DNA of 64,000 nt from Paenibacillus polymyxa M1 (GCF_000237325.1 NC_017542.1:2700501-2764500); one strand, 5' to 3'. Counted from the first letter of the stretch, positions 1 to 8,881 are shown. Made by a program: numbers and translations. The notes: generated from the sequence alone by a model not told the origin.

Positions 1-1
1 A

Positions 2-196
<195 letters not shown>

Positions 197-213
197 TTGA
201 ATTTAAAAATGTT

Positions 214-349
214 TTCTAGGGTTCCGCGATGTCATATCGGCTGGTCCGAGAGAAAACTCACAGTCGTTGTACTGTGTCACGGAGGGATAAAAGCCTGGGA
301 GAAAAACTGCTGTATGCAGTATGATCTCAGGCTTTTTTTAATTGCTGCT
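214..349 (+). promoter_or_regulatory. Guanidine-I (ykkC) riboswitch with intrinsic terminator
   Basis: The stretch shows the conserved ykkC/guanidine-I blocks in order: CTAGGGTTCCG (216-226), GGTCCGAGAGAAAACTCAC (243-261) and CACGGAGGGATAAAAGCC (278-295). A terminator follows at once: AAGCCTGGGA (291-300) pairs with TCTCAGGCTT (335-344) and runs into seven T. The last aptamer block overlaps the left arm of the terminator, so ligand binding and termination would be mutually exclusive. This is the known ON-switch design, in which guanidinium permits read-through. The next gene is a small multidrug resistance (SMR) gene, the classical target, but it is broken. Confidence 0.9.
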
Positions 350-397
350 TTGATCCATATTACATTTGCAGCGTTATCAAAAAGGAGGAAGTACAAA

Positions 398-538
398 ATG
401 AACAAGACATGGTTATCTGTTGTAATTGCGGCATTATTTGAAGTTGCATGGGTTATCGGGCTGAAACATGCCAGTGGATGGTTATAGTGGGGAGGGACTT
501 TGGTTGCTATTTTTGTAAGTTTCATACTCATGATTTAG
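398..538 (+). pseudogene. SMR-family guanidinium/drug exporter remnant (YkkC/Gdx-like)
   Basis: ATG 398 has a strong Shine-Dalgarno (AAGGAGG 382-388). The frame encodes the first SMR transmembrane helix, with the conserved membrane Glu (AALFEVAWVIGLKHASG), then stops at TAG 485-487. The same frame continues recognisably (WGGTLVAIFVSFILMI) to a second TAG at 536-538 and then loses similarity. Intact SMR subunits are about 105 residues with four helices, so two are missing. The upstream guanidine-I riboswitch indicates that the ancestral protein exported guanidinium. With two stops and a lost C-terminal half, the gene is very probably dead. Confidence 0.8.
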
Positions 539-579
539 ACTAAAGCTTGTAGGCTGAACAATGATGGGATTTGAAGACA

Positions 580-615
580 AACTCCCTATACTGGGAAAGC
601 AGCTAGGGAGTTTGC
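580..615. terminator. Convergent inverted repeat between SMR remnant and amidase gene
   Basis: AAACTCCCTA and TAGGGAGTTT form a perfect 10-bp inverted repeat around a 15-nt loop, between the end of the broken SMR gene and the 3' end of the amidase gene on the other strand. The T-tract is weak on both sides, so it is a possible bidirectional terminator rather than a clear one. Confidence 0.5.
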
Positions 616-641
616 TAATTTATGTTCTATGATGTCCTTCG

Positions 642-2810
642 TCATTGGGGTAATGTGACAGATTTGATTTGAGCAGAGGTATTTCCGTAAATATCCTTCG
701 CCAGCAAAAGAATATGCAGTGTATCGGCTTGGGAGGCACCACTCTGTTTGTATATAGCAGTTGGAAGTGTTGCTGACCAATTAGCTTTATCTTCTGTAAT
801 AGCGACACGCATGCCATTGACATAAACTTTGAGCTGAGCGATTTCACTTTGATCTGTGACTGAACCTTTCAAAGCGAGAATATCGCCCTTGAGCGAAGCA
901 TTCAACTTAAGTGCTGGAGCTTCTGTTTCCTTGCGTTTAGAGGGTGGGAGAGCAGTTTGTGGGTTATAGGAAAAGGTTTCATCCTCAAGCGCTGGCGTGC
1001 GTGTTGCAATAGGACGGTTTTTGGTTGCTTGCTCATAGGAATAAGCGTATCGAAGCAGGTCGTTATCGCTATATGCGGCACCTGCCATCGTCAGGTTGAC
1101 GGGCATACCGGTATCTTTCATAGCACCCATACTCACAGACACACTCGGGATTCCGTACTCGCGTAGAAGGAAATTCGTATTGGAGAAATAGTTGCCATTC
1201 TCCCAAGCCTCCTCATAGGATGTTTCATTTACATCGGAGTCCGCTTTGCCGATATTCGAATTGGCCGGGAAAACTATAAAATCAAGGTTATTTTGCTTCA
1301 TCCAATTTTCAAAATCAATTTTTCGTACATTTTCAAGCCCCCGCAGCCCTTCTTGAAACTGAGGAATTTGTTCGTAAGGGGTGACGCCTTTCTTTATGGT
1401 GTCAATGAATACGTCATAGTGACCAAGGTCTCTGCCACGTTTGGCATCAACTGAACCGGGCGGATTTGGAAAGACGGTTGCAGGGTCGATATTAGCCCAT
1501 GACGGGAAATTCGGATCGCCCACACTTTTAAGGAATTCCTCGGCTACATAAGGATTAAGCAGTCCGAATTCCTTTTCAGCCCACTTTGCCGGCATCAAAC
1601 CGCGTTCTTCAGGTGTTTTCGCTGTTGGTCGGTCCTTCTCGCTGTTCACTTGCAAGGGGAAGTCAACTTCCACAACTTCAGCTCCAAGAGCAGTTAAATC
1701 CTTTACAGCTTTTTCCCATAATGCCTGTATTGAAGGTCTGAATTTAATCGGAGTTGTGGTTTCAGAGTCCTTACCGATATAGATTTTCGGAACACCGATG
1801 CGTTTGCCTTTCAAAGCCTGCGTATCTCGCAACTCCAGATAGGAATTGGGACGGACACTGTTGACAGAAGGGAGCCGAACGGCTTTCTGTTCTCGCCAAA
1901 AATCGCCCTTGGTGATTTTGTCCTCTACAACGATCACGTCAAGCAAGCGGAGCATGTCCTCGACAGTCCTCGTATGTGGGACGACGACATCCCGTATAGG
2001 GAAGAGCGGCCAATTCCCCCGAATGGAGATTAGGCCCCGCGATGGGGTGTAGGCAATTAAACCATTGTTCGATGCTGGTGATCTTCCAGAGGATACCGTT
2101 TCTTCCCCCATACCGAAGGCAGCGAGGTTGGCGGCTGTTGACACGCCAGATCCGTTAGAGGAGCCAGAGTACCAGGCTGCAGCCAAATAATCTGGATTGT
2201 ACGGACTTTCGGCACGACCATAAACGCCTCTTTGCATTCCACCAGCTGCCATTGGCGGCATATTGGTTTTGCCAATGAGCACCCCACCGGATTTGCGTAT
2301 CTTCTCTACTGTAAAGGCATCATCTTTTGCCATCAGGTTTTTGAAAGCCGGAGATCCAGAAGCAACAGTGAGTCCCTTAACCTTGTAACTGTCTTTAACC
2401 GTGTAGGGGATGCCTTGCAGAGGCCCGGTATTAATCCCCTGAGCCCTTTGCTGATCAGCCTGAGCGGCTTCTTTTAGTACGTCAGGATTCAGAACAGGGA
2501 TGGAATTCAGCCGAATGCCACTAGAATCATAGGCATATACCCGGTTAAGGTACATGGCTGTGAGCTCGACACTCGATAGTGCTCCTGACTTCATCGCGTC
2601 CTGCATCTGAGCAATCGTAGCCTCTTGCAACTGAAATGTAACCAGGGAGGAGGTAGGTTCACTAGTTTTACTTGAGGATGAGAGTGAGGGTGAAGGAGCG
2701 GCGGATGCAAGCGAGCATCCCGTGAGAGTTACAATCATACCAGCTGCGATCCATTTGTAATAGCTACCGATTACATTCCTTGTACTCGCTTTTAACGTTC
2801 GTGCGCGCAT
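642..2810 (-). CDS. Secreted amidase-signature lipoprotein with C-terminal Ig-like domain
   Basis: 722 residues, ATG start at 2810 after an AAGGAG site. The N-terminus has basic residues, a hydrophobic stretch and a lipobox (LTGC), so the protein should be a membrane-anchored lipoprotein. A Ser/Thr-rich linker follows, then the amidase-signature fold: the catalytic Lys in PYTVKDSYKVKG (about residue 140), the cis-Ser in SGSSNGSG, and the Ser nucleophile region GEETVSSGRSPAS in place of the common GTDTGGSIR. About 90 C-terminal residues (KLNASLKGDILALKGSVTD onward) look like a bacterial Ig/Big-type domain. Amidase-signature enzymes hydrolyse amides by a Ser-Ser-Lys triad; the substrate here is unknown. 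Homologous gene products are often annotated as glutamyl-tRNA amidotransferase A, but export argues against that role. Confidence 0.85.
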   Translation of the reverse strand: MRARTLKASTRNVIGSYYKWIAAGMIVTLTGCSLASAAPSPSLSSSSKTSEPTSSLVTFQLQEATIAQMQDAMKSGALSSVELTAMYLNRVYAYDSSGIRLNSIPVLNPDVLKEAAQADQQRAQGINTGPLQGIPYTVKDSYKVKGLTVASGSPAFKNLMAKDDAFTVEKIRKSGGVLIGKTNMPPMAAGGMQRGVYGRAESPYNPDYLAAAWYSGSSNGSGVSTAANLAAFGMGEETVSSGRSPASNNGLIAYTPSRGLISIRGNWPLFPIRDVVVPHTRTVEDMLRLLDVIVVEDKITKGDFWREQKAVRLPSVNSVRPNSYLELRDTQALKGKRIGVPKIYIGKDSETTTPIKFRPSIQALWEKAVKDLTALGAEVVEVDFPLQVNSEKDRPTAKTPEERGLMPAKWAEKEFGLLNPYVAEEFLKSVGDPNFPSWANIDPATVFPNPPGSVDAKRGRDLGHYDVFIDTIKKGVTPYEQIPQFQEGLRGLENVRKIDFENWMKQNNLDFIVFPANSNIGKADSDVNETSYEEAWENGNYFSNTNFLLREYGIPSVSVSMGAMKDTGMPVNLTMAGAAYSDNDLLRYAYSYEQATKNRPIATRTPALEDETFSYNPQTALPPSKRKETEAPALKLNASLKGDILALKGSVTDQSEIAQLKVYVNGMRVAITEDKANWSATLPTAIYKQSGASQADTLHILLLAKDIYGNTSAQIKSVTLPQ

Positions 2811-3024
2811 AGCATTTTCACTCCTTAAAATAAGATAGGTAGGATCAAGAATTTGAATAGAGGGGAATGAGGAAAGGACTTTTTTTTGTATAAATCTTTC
2901 TATTTATACTACTTATTTTCATTAGAAATGTCAATTTTTGTAATGTTGAAAGCAAGAAAGTAAGTTTTGGAACTAGAAGCCTCCGGCTGCGTTTAGGGGC
3001 ATAGTTTGTTGTTTAAACCTTTTT

Positions 3025-3300
3025 TTATGAAGAGGACTGTTTATTCGCTTGTTTTCTTTTTTTGATAACTATAACCACAAATAGCAACAAAGGGAGGAAA
3101 ATTTGAAAAATAGGAAACCAAGTATTAAGTACAATTTTCCGACCGATTACGATGTGATGAGTATAGTTAGGCGACAAAAAAGAAAGCCCATAAATAAGTG
3201 CTGCAAGGGGAAAAATCCATTTTTTAAATACGACTCCAGTTATTTTTTCAAGTCCTATCACGGCGCCATAAAAAAGAAGACATTTTGATGATCGAGCCAA
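3025..3300 (-). pseudogene. Spore germination permease (GerAB-like) C-terminal remnant
   Basis: The open frame of about 91 codons carries GAVIGLEKITGV, PLAALIYGLSFLSPNYTHH and FPIFQIFLPLLLFVVIV. These resemble the last transmembrane helices and the SPNYTHH-type loop of GerAB-family nutrient-receptor permeases, which normally have about 360 residues and ten helices. Only the C-terminal quarter is present, with no convincing start codon or ribosome site. The flanking 3301-3390 on the same strand still reads as hydrophobic protein-like sequence in another frame. I infer a truncated gene. GerA and GerC partners are absent from the window. Confidence 0.55.
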
Positions 3301-3548
3301 GAAAAAGAGACCAGTCCAGCTTGCACCGCCGCCTGTCCGATAACCAGAGCTAATACACCTTGAGAATATTTTTTTGCAAACAGGGAAAAATGACTTTATT
3401 TTCGAAAAAAGCTGAAAATTATCTGAAATTTATACTTAACCAGCCAGAGAATGATTTTTATATTATTTTATGCGGTTATCCTTTCCACTAAGAAAGCTGA
3501 AACATAACTTAGAGTTTGAGGTTTTTTGAGTGTTATTACATAAGATCG

Positions 3549-3616
3549 AATCTTAATGCAATCTTAATGCTGTAGGCAAATTCATAATACGGTACTGATT
3601 TTGCTCATGATATACT
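3549..3616 (+). promoter_or_regulatory. Tandem 11-bp direct repeat and promoter before kdpDE
   Basis: AATCTTAATGC occurs twice in perfect tandem (3549-3559 and 3560-3570), an 11-bp period typical of OmpR/PhoB-family response regulator sites. A TATACT -10 hexamer lies at 3611-3616 without a good -35 match, consistent with activator dependence. KdpE itself is the obvious candidate binder, which would make the operon autoregulated; this is inference. Confidence 0.55.
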
Positions 3617-3654
3617 AAGGATTGAGAGAGAATTTAATAGAGGGTGGGCACAGG

Positions 3655-6351
3655 ATGGCAGCAAAACAGAACGATGCCGGGTCCATACTTAATCGAATTA
3701 CCGACATGTCGGTAAGGAAAAGAAGAGGAAGGCTAAAAATTTTTATTGGATATGCACCAGGTGTTGGGAAGACCTGTGCGATGCTTAACGCCGCCTACGA
3801 AGAGCAAAAAGAGGGTATGGATATCGTAGTTGGGTGTGTTGAACATGATGCCCGGCCGTACACTGCGGCGCTGTTGGAAGGACTTGAACTACTTCCTTAC
3901 ATCAAAATTTCAAGTGAAGAATCCTCTACTAAGGAATTTGATGTTGACCAAGCACTCCAGAGAAGTCCTGAACTTATTTTATTGGACGATTTAGCCCACG
4001 CCAACGCGGCAGGATGCCGCCATAGAAAAAGATATCAGGATGTAGAAGAGCTTCTTCGTGCAGGAATTCATGTATATACGACGATGGATATCCAGCAGAT
4101 CGAAAGCCTAACAGATATTGTTTACTCCATTACTGGCATTTCCGTTGAAGAACGCATACCGGACAGTGTATTTAACCGTGCTGATCAGGTGGAATTAGTC
4201 GATATTGAACCGGATGATTTAATAGAACGTTTCTATAGGGGAAAGATTTATCGTGAGAATGAGAATATACAAGCTCATTTATTTACCAAGGAGAAGCTGA
4301 CGGCTCTACGTGAAATTGCTTTGCGTAATACAGCAAGTCAGTTAAACCGAATCGCGTTGCAAATCAGTGATCAGACGAAAACAAATGAATGTAATACAAA
4401 AGAACATATTCTGGTTTGTTTGTCTTCGGCAGATTCCAATAAGAAAGTAATTCGAACAGCAGCGAGAATGGCGGCAGCTTTTCATGGTCATTTCACAGCG
4501 CTGTTTGTGGAAACACAGGAAGCGAGAGAATTGACAACAAAAAATAAATCGGAGTTAAGGGAAAACCTTAGACTGGCTGAGCAAATGGGTGCACAAATCG
4601 CAACGATGTATGGAGACGATATTCCAGGGCAGATTGCCGAATATGTAAAAACAAGCCATGTATCTAAAATTGTCCTAGGACGCTCCCCTTATAAGAAGAG
4701 AGGGCTTGCAAAATCCAATGTCATGGACAAATTAACGACCTTGCTTCCTAACATTGAGATTTATATTATTCCTTCTACTGTTCCTTCCTTTTATAAAAAA
4801 ATGAATTATTACGCAAAATACCCGAACCTGTCGTTAGCTGACACTATCAAGACTATTGCTATCTTGGCTGTGTGCACAGTCATTGGCTTGTGGTTCAAAT
4901 ATTTAGAATTCCGAGAAGCCAACATTATTACCGTGTACATACTAGGGGTTCTGTTAAATGCAATTGTGACCAAGGGCAGAATGTATAGCGCCATTTCTTC
5001 GATTATGAGTGTGCTTGTGTTCAATTATTTCTTTACCGAACCTTATTATTCTCTACAGGCTTATGATTCTGGTTATCCGGTCACCTTTCTGGTCATGCTG
5101 GCTGCTTCTTTCATGACGAGTACAATGACCATGCGGATAAGAGAGCAAGCACGGCAATCCGCACATAAAGCCTATCGTACCGAAGTGCTTCTTGAAACAA
5201 GCCGGAAATTGCAACAGGCCAAAGATTCTCCGGGAATTATCAATGAAATGGCGTATCAACTGGTAAAGTTATTGGATAGAACGGTCATTTTTTATTCTGT
5301 TCACCAAGGGGCACTGTTGGCGCCGCAGGTTTTTTCAAAGAAAGAATCTGCATGTGATCCAGGGGTCTACACAGGAGGCAACGAACGTGCGGTTGCAGAG
5401 TGGGTGTATAAAAACAACAAGCGTGCAGGAGCTACGACGGATACTTTTTTTGGCGCTAAGTGCCTATATCATGCGGTGCGTGGAGGAGATCAGGTTCTTG
5501 CAGTGGCAGCTATCGTAATGGACCAGGAAGAACCATTAGAAGTTTTTGATAATAGCCTAATGCTTGCTATGCTGGGAGAATGCGCGCTGGCGCTGGAAAA
5601 AGAAAAATTGAACGAAAAACAACAAGAAATCTCCATGCAAATCCAGCAGGAACAACTCCGTGCCAGTCTGCTTCGGTCCATTTCTCATGATTTGCGCACT
5701 CCTCTTACCAGCATTTCAGGCAACGCGGGGATTCTTCTTGGGAATTCTGAGGTACTAAACGATGAACAGAAAAAGGGTCTATATACGGATATATACGATG
5801 ATTCCATGTGGCTAATCAATTTGGTAGAAAATTTACTTTCCATTAGTCGAATCGAAAATGGTACTCTGAATCTGAATTTTCAGGCAGAATTAATGGAGGA
5901 AGTCATTTCGGAGGCTCTACTTCATGTGAATCGCAATAGTGTGAAGCATGTCATTCAAACGGAATTGGATGATGAATTGATGATGGCTCGAATGGACTCC
6001 CGGCTCATTGTGCAGGTTTTGATCAATATGATTGATAACGCAATCAAGTATACCCAAGATGGCTCCCATATCACGATTTCTGCAAGACGCGAGCGACATA
6101 GGGTCGTAGTAGAAATTTCAGATGATGGCCCTGGCATTTCTTCAGAAGAAGTCAAGGACAGACTGTTTGATATGTTTTATACGGCGGATAATATTCATGG
6201 GGACGGACGTCGTGGGTTAGGCTTGGGACTTTCTCTGTGCAAATCGATTGTGAATGCCCATGGCGGGAACATTGGTGTTAAGAACGATGTCCCCAAAGGG
6301 GCGGTTTTTTATTTTACCCTGCAAGCTGAGGAGGTGAATGTTCATGAATAA
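3655..6351 (+). CDS. kdpD: Sensor histidine kinase KdpD
   Basis: 898 residues from ATG 3655, preferred over the TTG at 3622 because GAGGGTGG (3640-3647) is well placed for it. Domain order is complete: N-terminal KdpD domain with Walker A (GYAPGVGKT) and Walker-B-like LILLDDLAHAN; a universal-stress-protein domain (about residues 245-370) that in Firmicutes KdpD binds cyclic di-AMP; four transmembrane helices (DUF4118); a GAF-like region; HisKA with the phospho-accepting His (SISHDLRTPLTS); and HATPase with N, G1 and G2 boxes (NMIDNAIKYT, DDGPGIS, GLGLGLSL). It senses potassium limitation or salt at the membrane and phosphorylates KdpE. The stop overlaps the KdpE start, so the two are co-translated. 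No kdpFABC transporter genes follow in the window. Confidence 0.93.
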   Translation: MAAKQNDAGSILNRITDMSVRKRRGRLKIFIGYAPGVGKTCAMLNAAYEEQKEGMDIVVGCVEHDARPYTAALLEGLELLPYIKISSEESSTKEFDVDQALQRSPELILLDDLAHANAAGCRHRKRYQDVEELLRAGIHVYTTMDIQQIESLTDIVYSITGISVEERIPDSVFNRADQVELVDIEPDDLIERFYRGKIYRENENIQAHLFTKEKLTALREIALRNTASQLNRIALQISDQTKTNECNTKEHILVCLSSADSNKKVIRTAARMAAAFHGHFTALFVETQEARELTTKNKSELRENLRLAEQMGAQIATMYGDDIPGQIAEYVKTSHVSKIVLGRSPYKKRGLAKSNVMDKLTTLLPNIEIYIIPSTVPSFYKKMNYYAKYPNLSLADTIKTIAILAVCTVIGLWFKYLEFREANIITVYILGVLLNAIVTKGRMYSAISSIMSVLVFNYFFTEPYYSLQAYDSGYPVTFLVMLAASFMTSTMTMRIREQARQSAHKAYRTEVLLETSRKLQQAKDSPGIINEMAYQLVKLLDRTVIFYSVHQGALLAPQVFSKKESACDPGVYTGGNERAVAEWVYKNNKRAGATTDTFFGAKCLYHAVRGGDQVLAVAAIVMDQEEPLEVFDNSLMLAMLGECALALEKEKLNEKQQEISMQIQQEQLRASLLRSISHDLRTPLTSISGNAGILLGNSEVLNDEQKKGLYTDIYDDSMWLINLVENLLSISRIENGTLNLNFQAELMEEVISEALLHVNRNSVKHVIQTELDDELMMARMDSRLIVQVLINMIDNAIKYTQDGSHITISARRERHRVVVEISDDGPGISSEEVKDRLFDMFYTADNIHGDGRRGLGLGLSLCKSIVNAHGGNIGVKNDVPKGAVFYFTLQAEEVNVHE

Positions 6352-7051
6352 ACCTTTTATTCTTGTTGTGGAGGATGATAAGCCCATCCGCAAGCTGATT
6401 ACGACAACGCTGGAGACACAGGGCTATAAATACCATACGGCTGAAACAGGCGAAGCATCAATTTTGGAAGCAGTATCCCGGCAGCCGGATCTAATGATTC
6501 TGGATTTGGGGTTGCCGGATATGGATGGTGTAGATATCATAAAAAAGCTTCGTGAATGGTCGAATATGCCTATTATCGTGGTCAGCGCACGCAGCGAAGA
6601 TCGGGATAAAATAGATGCGCTGGACGCCGGAGCGGACGATTATCTAACAAAGCCCTTCAGTGTAGAAGAACTTCTGGCCAGACTTCGAGTCAGTTTACGA
6701 AGAATTCGAGTTAACGGTGATAAGATCCTGAAGGATGCTTCCAGTTTTATCAATGGAAATTTGAAAATTGATTATGCAGCAGGATGCGTATGGATCGGTG
6801 AAAAAGAAATTCACCTGACCCCAAGCGAATATAAACTGCTTTGCCTGCTTGCCAAGCATGTAGGCAAAGTATTGACTCATAATTTTATCCTGCATGAAAT
6901 CTGGGGTAGTCATAGCTATGATATTCCTGCCCTGCGTGTGTTTATGGCAACGCTAAGAAAAAAAATAGAAAAAACATCATCACAGCCAAAGTTTATTCAA
7001 ACGCATATCGGAGTTGGTTACCGCATGCTTCAGGTTGGAGATGATGCTTAG
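6344..7051 (+). CDS. kdpE: Response regulator KdpE, OmpR/PhoB family
   Basis: 235 residues from ATG 6344, chosen over ATG 6338 because AGGAGGTG (6329-6336) is one base from the earlier codon but seven from this one. It overlaps the last 8 nt of kdpD. The receiver domain has the acidic pair (VVEDDKP), the phospho-accepting Asp (LMILDLGLPD), the conserved Ser (VVSARSE) and Lys (LTKPFS). The C-terminal winged helix contains LTPSEYKLLCLLAKH and the end motif IGVGYRM. The expected role is transcriptional activation of potassium-uptake genes after phosphorylation by KdpD. The target operon is not in the window; the tandem repeats upstream of kdpD and at 7123-7144 are candidate sites. Confidence 0.93.
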   Translation: MNKPFILVVEDDKPIRKLITTTLETQGYKYHTAETGEASILEAVSRQPDLMILDLGLPDMDGVDIIKKLREWSNMPIIVVSARSEDRDKIDALDAGADDYLTKPFSVEELLARLRVSLRRIRVNGDKILKDASSFINGNLKIDYAAGCVWIGEKEIHLTPSEYKLLCLLAKHVGKVLTHNFILHEIWGSHSYDIPALRVFMATLRKKIEKTSSQPKFIQTHIGVGYRMLQVGDDA

Positions 7052-7073
7052 GAAACATTATCCAAATGTAATT

Positions 7074-7108
7074 AGAGATCATGCTCTTTTGAGCGTGGTC
7101 TCTTTTTT
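7074..7108 (+). terminator. Intrinsic terminator after kdpE
   Basis: AGAGATCATGCTC pairs with GAGCGTGGTCTCT (one G-T pair) across a TTTT loop and is followed by a T run. It closes the kdpDE operon. Confidence 0.85.
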
Positions 7109-7122
7109 ATCTGCCATCTAAA

Positions 7123-7144
7123 ATCTTAAGGTGATCTTTATACC
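7123..7144 (+). promoter_or_regulatory. Second, weaker 11-bp-period repeat resembling the kdpD upstream site
   Basis: ATCTTAAGGTG followed directly by ATCTTTATACC repeats the ATCTTA core of the kdpD upstream element at the same 11-bp spacing. It lies before the small-protein genes at 7224 and 7304 and may put them under the same response regulator. This is inference from motif likeness. Confidence 0.4.
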
Positions 7145-7223
7145 TGTATGAAAACCCTAATCCTAAACTAATGGTGAAAATGTTACGCTTAACCCGGAAG
7201 TAGAGAGGATAAGGAGGTTTGGC

Positions 7224-7307
7224 ATGAGAGATGGGCATTGCTTTGTTCGTCTATTTCATCGGCTAAACTGTCAACTGAGTGATAGGGAAAGAGGTATGAC
7301 GGGATGA
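7224..7307 (+). CDS. 27-residue upstream ORF translationally coupled to the next gene
   Basis: ATG 7224 follows a near-perfect Shine-Dalgarno (AAGGAGG 7211-7217). The frame of 27 codons (MRDGHCFVRLFHRLNCQ...) ends at TGA 7305-7307, which overlaps the ATG of the next gene as ATGA. The peptide is basic, has two Cys and is not hydrophobic, so it is not KdpF. The overlap and strong ribosome site suggest translational coupling or a leader peptide. I do not recognise a family. Confidence 0.45.
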   Translation: MRDGHCFVRLFHRLNCQLSDRERGMTG

Positions 7308-7636
7308 ATGAAATTTTAACAATTGCGGGTCTGATCTTACTTGTGCTGGCGGTGTTGTTTTCTGTTAAAAAAATATATGATTTTATTGATATGCAGAAGG
7401 TGATACAGAGGGATACCTATGAGAACTATGATATCTATAGAGCAGCTCAGAAGTTTGCTTTCGGTACACCCGTCGATGAGATCAGAGAAATCTTGACAAA
7501 CAGCTATGAGTTAGACGATAAGCAGATTGAAGAGACCATGCTTCTGGCTCTTCCTCATCGGACCGATACCGATGGTGGTTATCTTGCCTTTATCAAGGCT
7601 GTAAATCGGGTGCTGGGACAAGATATTTACAGCTAA
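7304..7636 (+). CDS. Small single-pass membrane protein of unknown function
   Basis: 110 residues. One N-terminal transmembrane helix (residues about 4-23, ILTIAGLILLVLAVLFSV) precedes a soluble, acidic domain of about 85 residues (VIQRDTYENYDIYRAAQKF... and VDEIREILTNSY) that looks helical. No family is recognised. It overlaps the preceding 27-codon ORF by 4 nt (ATGA) and lies downstream of kdpDE beyond a terminator, with a KdpE-like repeat upstream. A link to potassium or salt response is therefore possible but only positional. Confidence 0.65.
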   Translation: MNEILTIAGLILLVLAVLFSVKKIYDFIDMQKVIQRDTYENYDIYRAAQKFAFGTPVDEIREILTNSYELDDKQIEETMLLALPHRTDTDGGYLAFIKAVNRVLGQDIYS

Positions 7637-7932
7637 ATCTCAGACTTTGCTGAATCTCGCGTGATGGCTGTTCCAGCACTGAGTATCCTAGCCATGAGCC
7701 GGCCGGGAGCGTTGCCTTGTACATCTCTGAGGAATACTCCTGCCAGCTGCACTCGTTATCCGTTTCGAAGGACGGGTATTCGCAGGATGAACTCCCGAAG
7801 AAGAAATTAAGGAATTTGGAGCCGTACGGCTGTTTTGGATCGTGTGCGTCTGTCGGCTCCTGCGGGATGCTGCTTATGAATGACTATGAAGAATAAAAGT
7901 GAAAAAATGGTGATCAAATTACAAAGCCTCAC
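7637..7932 (+). other. Region without a confident gene; open frame of unknown origin
   Basis: About 300 bases without a recognisable gene. One frame is open from about 7663 to TAA 7895-7897 (for example EYPSHEPAGSVALYISEEYS) but has no start codon with a ribosome site and no family resemblance I can name. It may be a gene fragment. Confidence 0.3.
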
Positions 7933-7962
7933 TTGACATTTGTTTTAACCTGTAACTATAAT
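7933..7962 (+). promoter_or_regulatory. Sigma-A-type promoter for the azoreductase gene
   Basis: TTGACA (7933-7938) and TATAAT (7957-7962) are perfect consensus hexamers with 18-bp spacing. The next start codon is 8215, so the transcript would have a leader of about 240 nt containing the palindrome at 8079-8103. Confidence 0.75.
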
Positions 7963-8078
7963 TGTTTCAACGAATGGCAGTCATTAATGAAAAAAAATGG
8001 CATCTATTCAATGGAGGTCACATTGTTTCCTTGCTAGCTACCCGCAAGCGGAAGAGGCAAGATCGTTCTTTTTGAAGT

Positions 8079-8103
8079 CGTTGTAAATGATATCATTACA
8101 ACG
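8079..8103. promoter_or_regulatory. Palindrome in azoreductase leader (candidate operator)
   Basis: CGTTGTAAATGAT and ATCATTACAACG form a near-perfect dyad with one unpaired A. It lies in the leader between the promoter and the azoreductase start. Azoreductase genes of Firmicutes are often controlled by MarR/DUF24-type thiol sensors that bind such dyads. No regulator gene is adjacent, so the binder is unknown. Confidence 0.5.
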
Positions 8104-8214
8104 ATAAACCTTGGAATTTGTGCGAGGACGTGGGGCTGTTGCGTGCTGGCTTGCAGGCGACATTCCGGCATTAAATATTGAAATATTTCGACTATAACAA
8201 GGAGTGAATTTATC

Positions 8215-8865
8215 ATGGCAACTGTATTATACATAACCGCTCATCCTTTCAAAGACGGTACTTACAGCTTATCGGTCGGTAAACAGTTTATCGAAGCCTA
8301 CCAGGAGGCTAACCCAGGCGATGAAGTTATTCATTTAGACCTGTACCGCATGGATCTTCCGCAAATCGACGCTGATCTTCTAAGACGTTGGGGGCAACCC
8401 CTAAGTGGTCCTTCCTTCGATGAATTGAGCGAGGAGTCTAGGATCAAAGCGGAACGGATGTGCGAGATAGTCGATCAATTCATGGTGGCGGATAAAATCG
8501 TCATAGTCAATCCGGTATGGAACTTATCTTTTCCGTCGGTTCTGAAAACGTACATTGACGCAGTTACGGTTACAGGAAAAACCATTAAGCGATCCGAAAA
8601 TGGGCTACGTGGTTTGTCTGGTTTGACGGGGACTCAGCAAGGCAAAAAAGTAATGCACATTCAGGCTTCCGGTACGGTTCTCTCCCACGGGAAGTTTAAA
8701 GATGTCGAGTACTGCCACAGTTATATAAAAGCTATCATGAATTTGCTGGGTATTGATGATGTGCAGGCTATTTTTGTTGAAGGTATCAGTGAACAGCCAG
8801 ACCAAGCACAGAGCATAAAGGAGCAAGCAATCCGCCAAGCCATATTGGCAGCACAAGAATTTTAA
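8215..8865 (+). CDS. azoR: FMN-dependent NADH-azoreductase
   Basis: 216 residues, ATG 8215 with upstream AAGGAG. It is a flavodoxin-like fold of the AzoR/AcpD family: N-terminal VLYITAHP phosphate-binding region, the family hallmark NPVWNLSFPSVLKTYIDAVT with TGKT (residues about 100-125) and the C-terminal helical part. These homodimeric cytosolic enzymes reduce quinones and azo compounds with NADH in two-electron steps, protecting against electrophiles. The gene stands alone behind a consensus promoter and a leader palindrome, suggesting induction by quinone-like stress. Length is normal for the family. Confidence 0.9.
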   Translation: MATVLYITAHPFKDGTYSLSVGKQFIEAYQEANPGDEVIHLDLYRMDLPQIDADLLRRWGQPLSGPSFDELSEESRIKAERMCEIVDQFMVADKIVIVNPVWNLSFPSVLKTYIDAVTVTGKTIKRSENGLRGLSGLTGTQQGKKVMHIQASGTVLSHGKFKDVEYCHSYIKAIMNLLGIDDVQAIFVEGISEQPDQAQSIKEQAIRQAILAAQEF

Positions 8866-8881
8866 CGTAACAGCCTAATGA

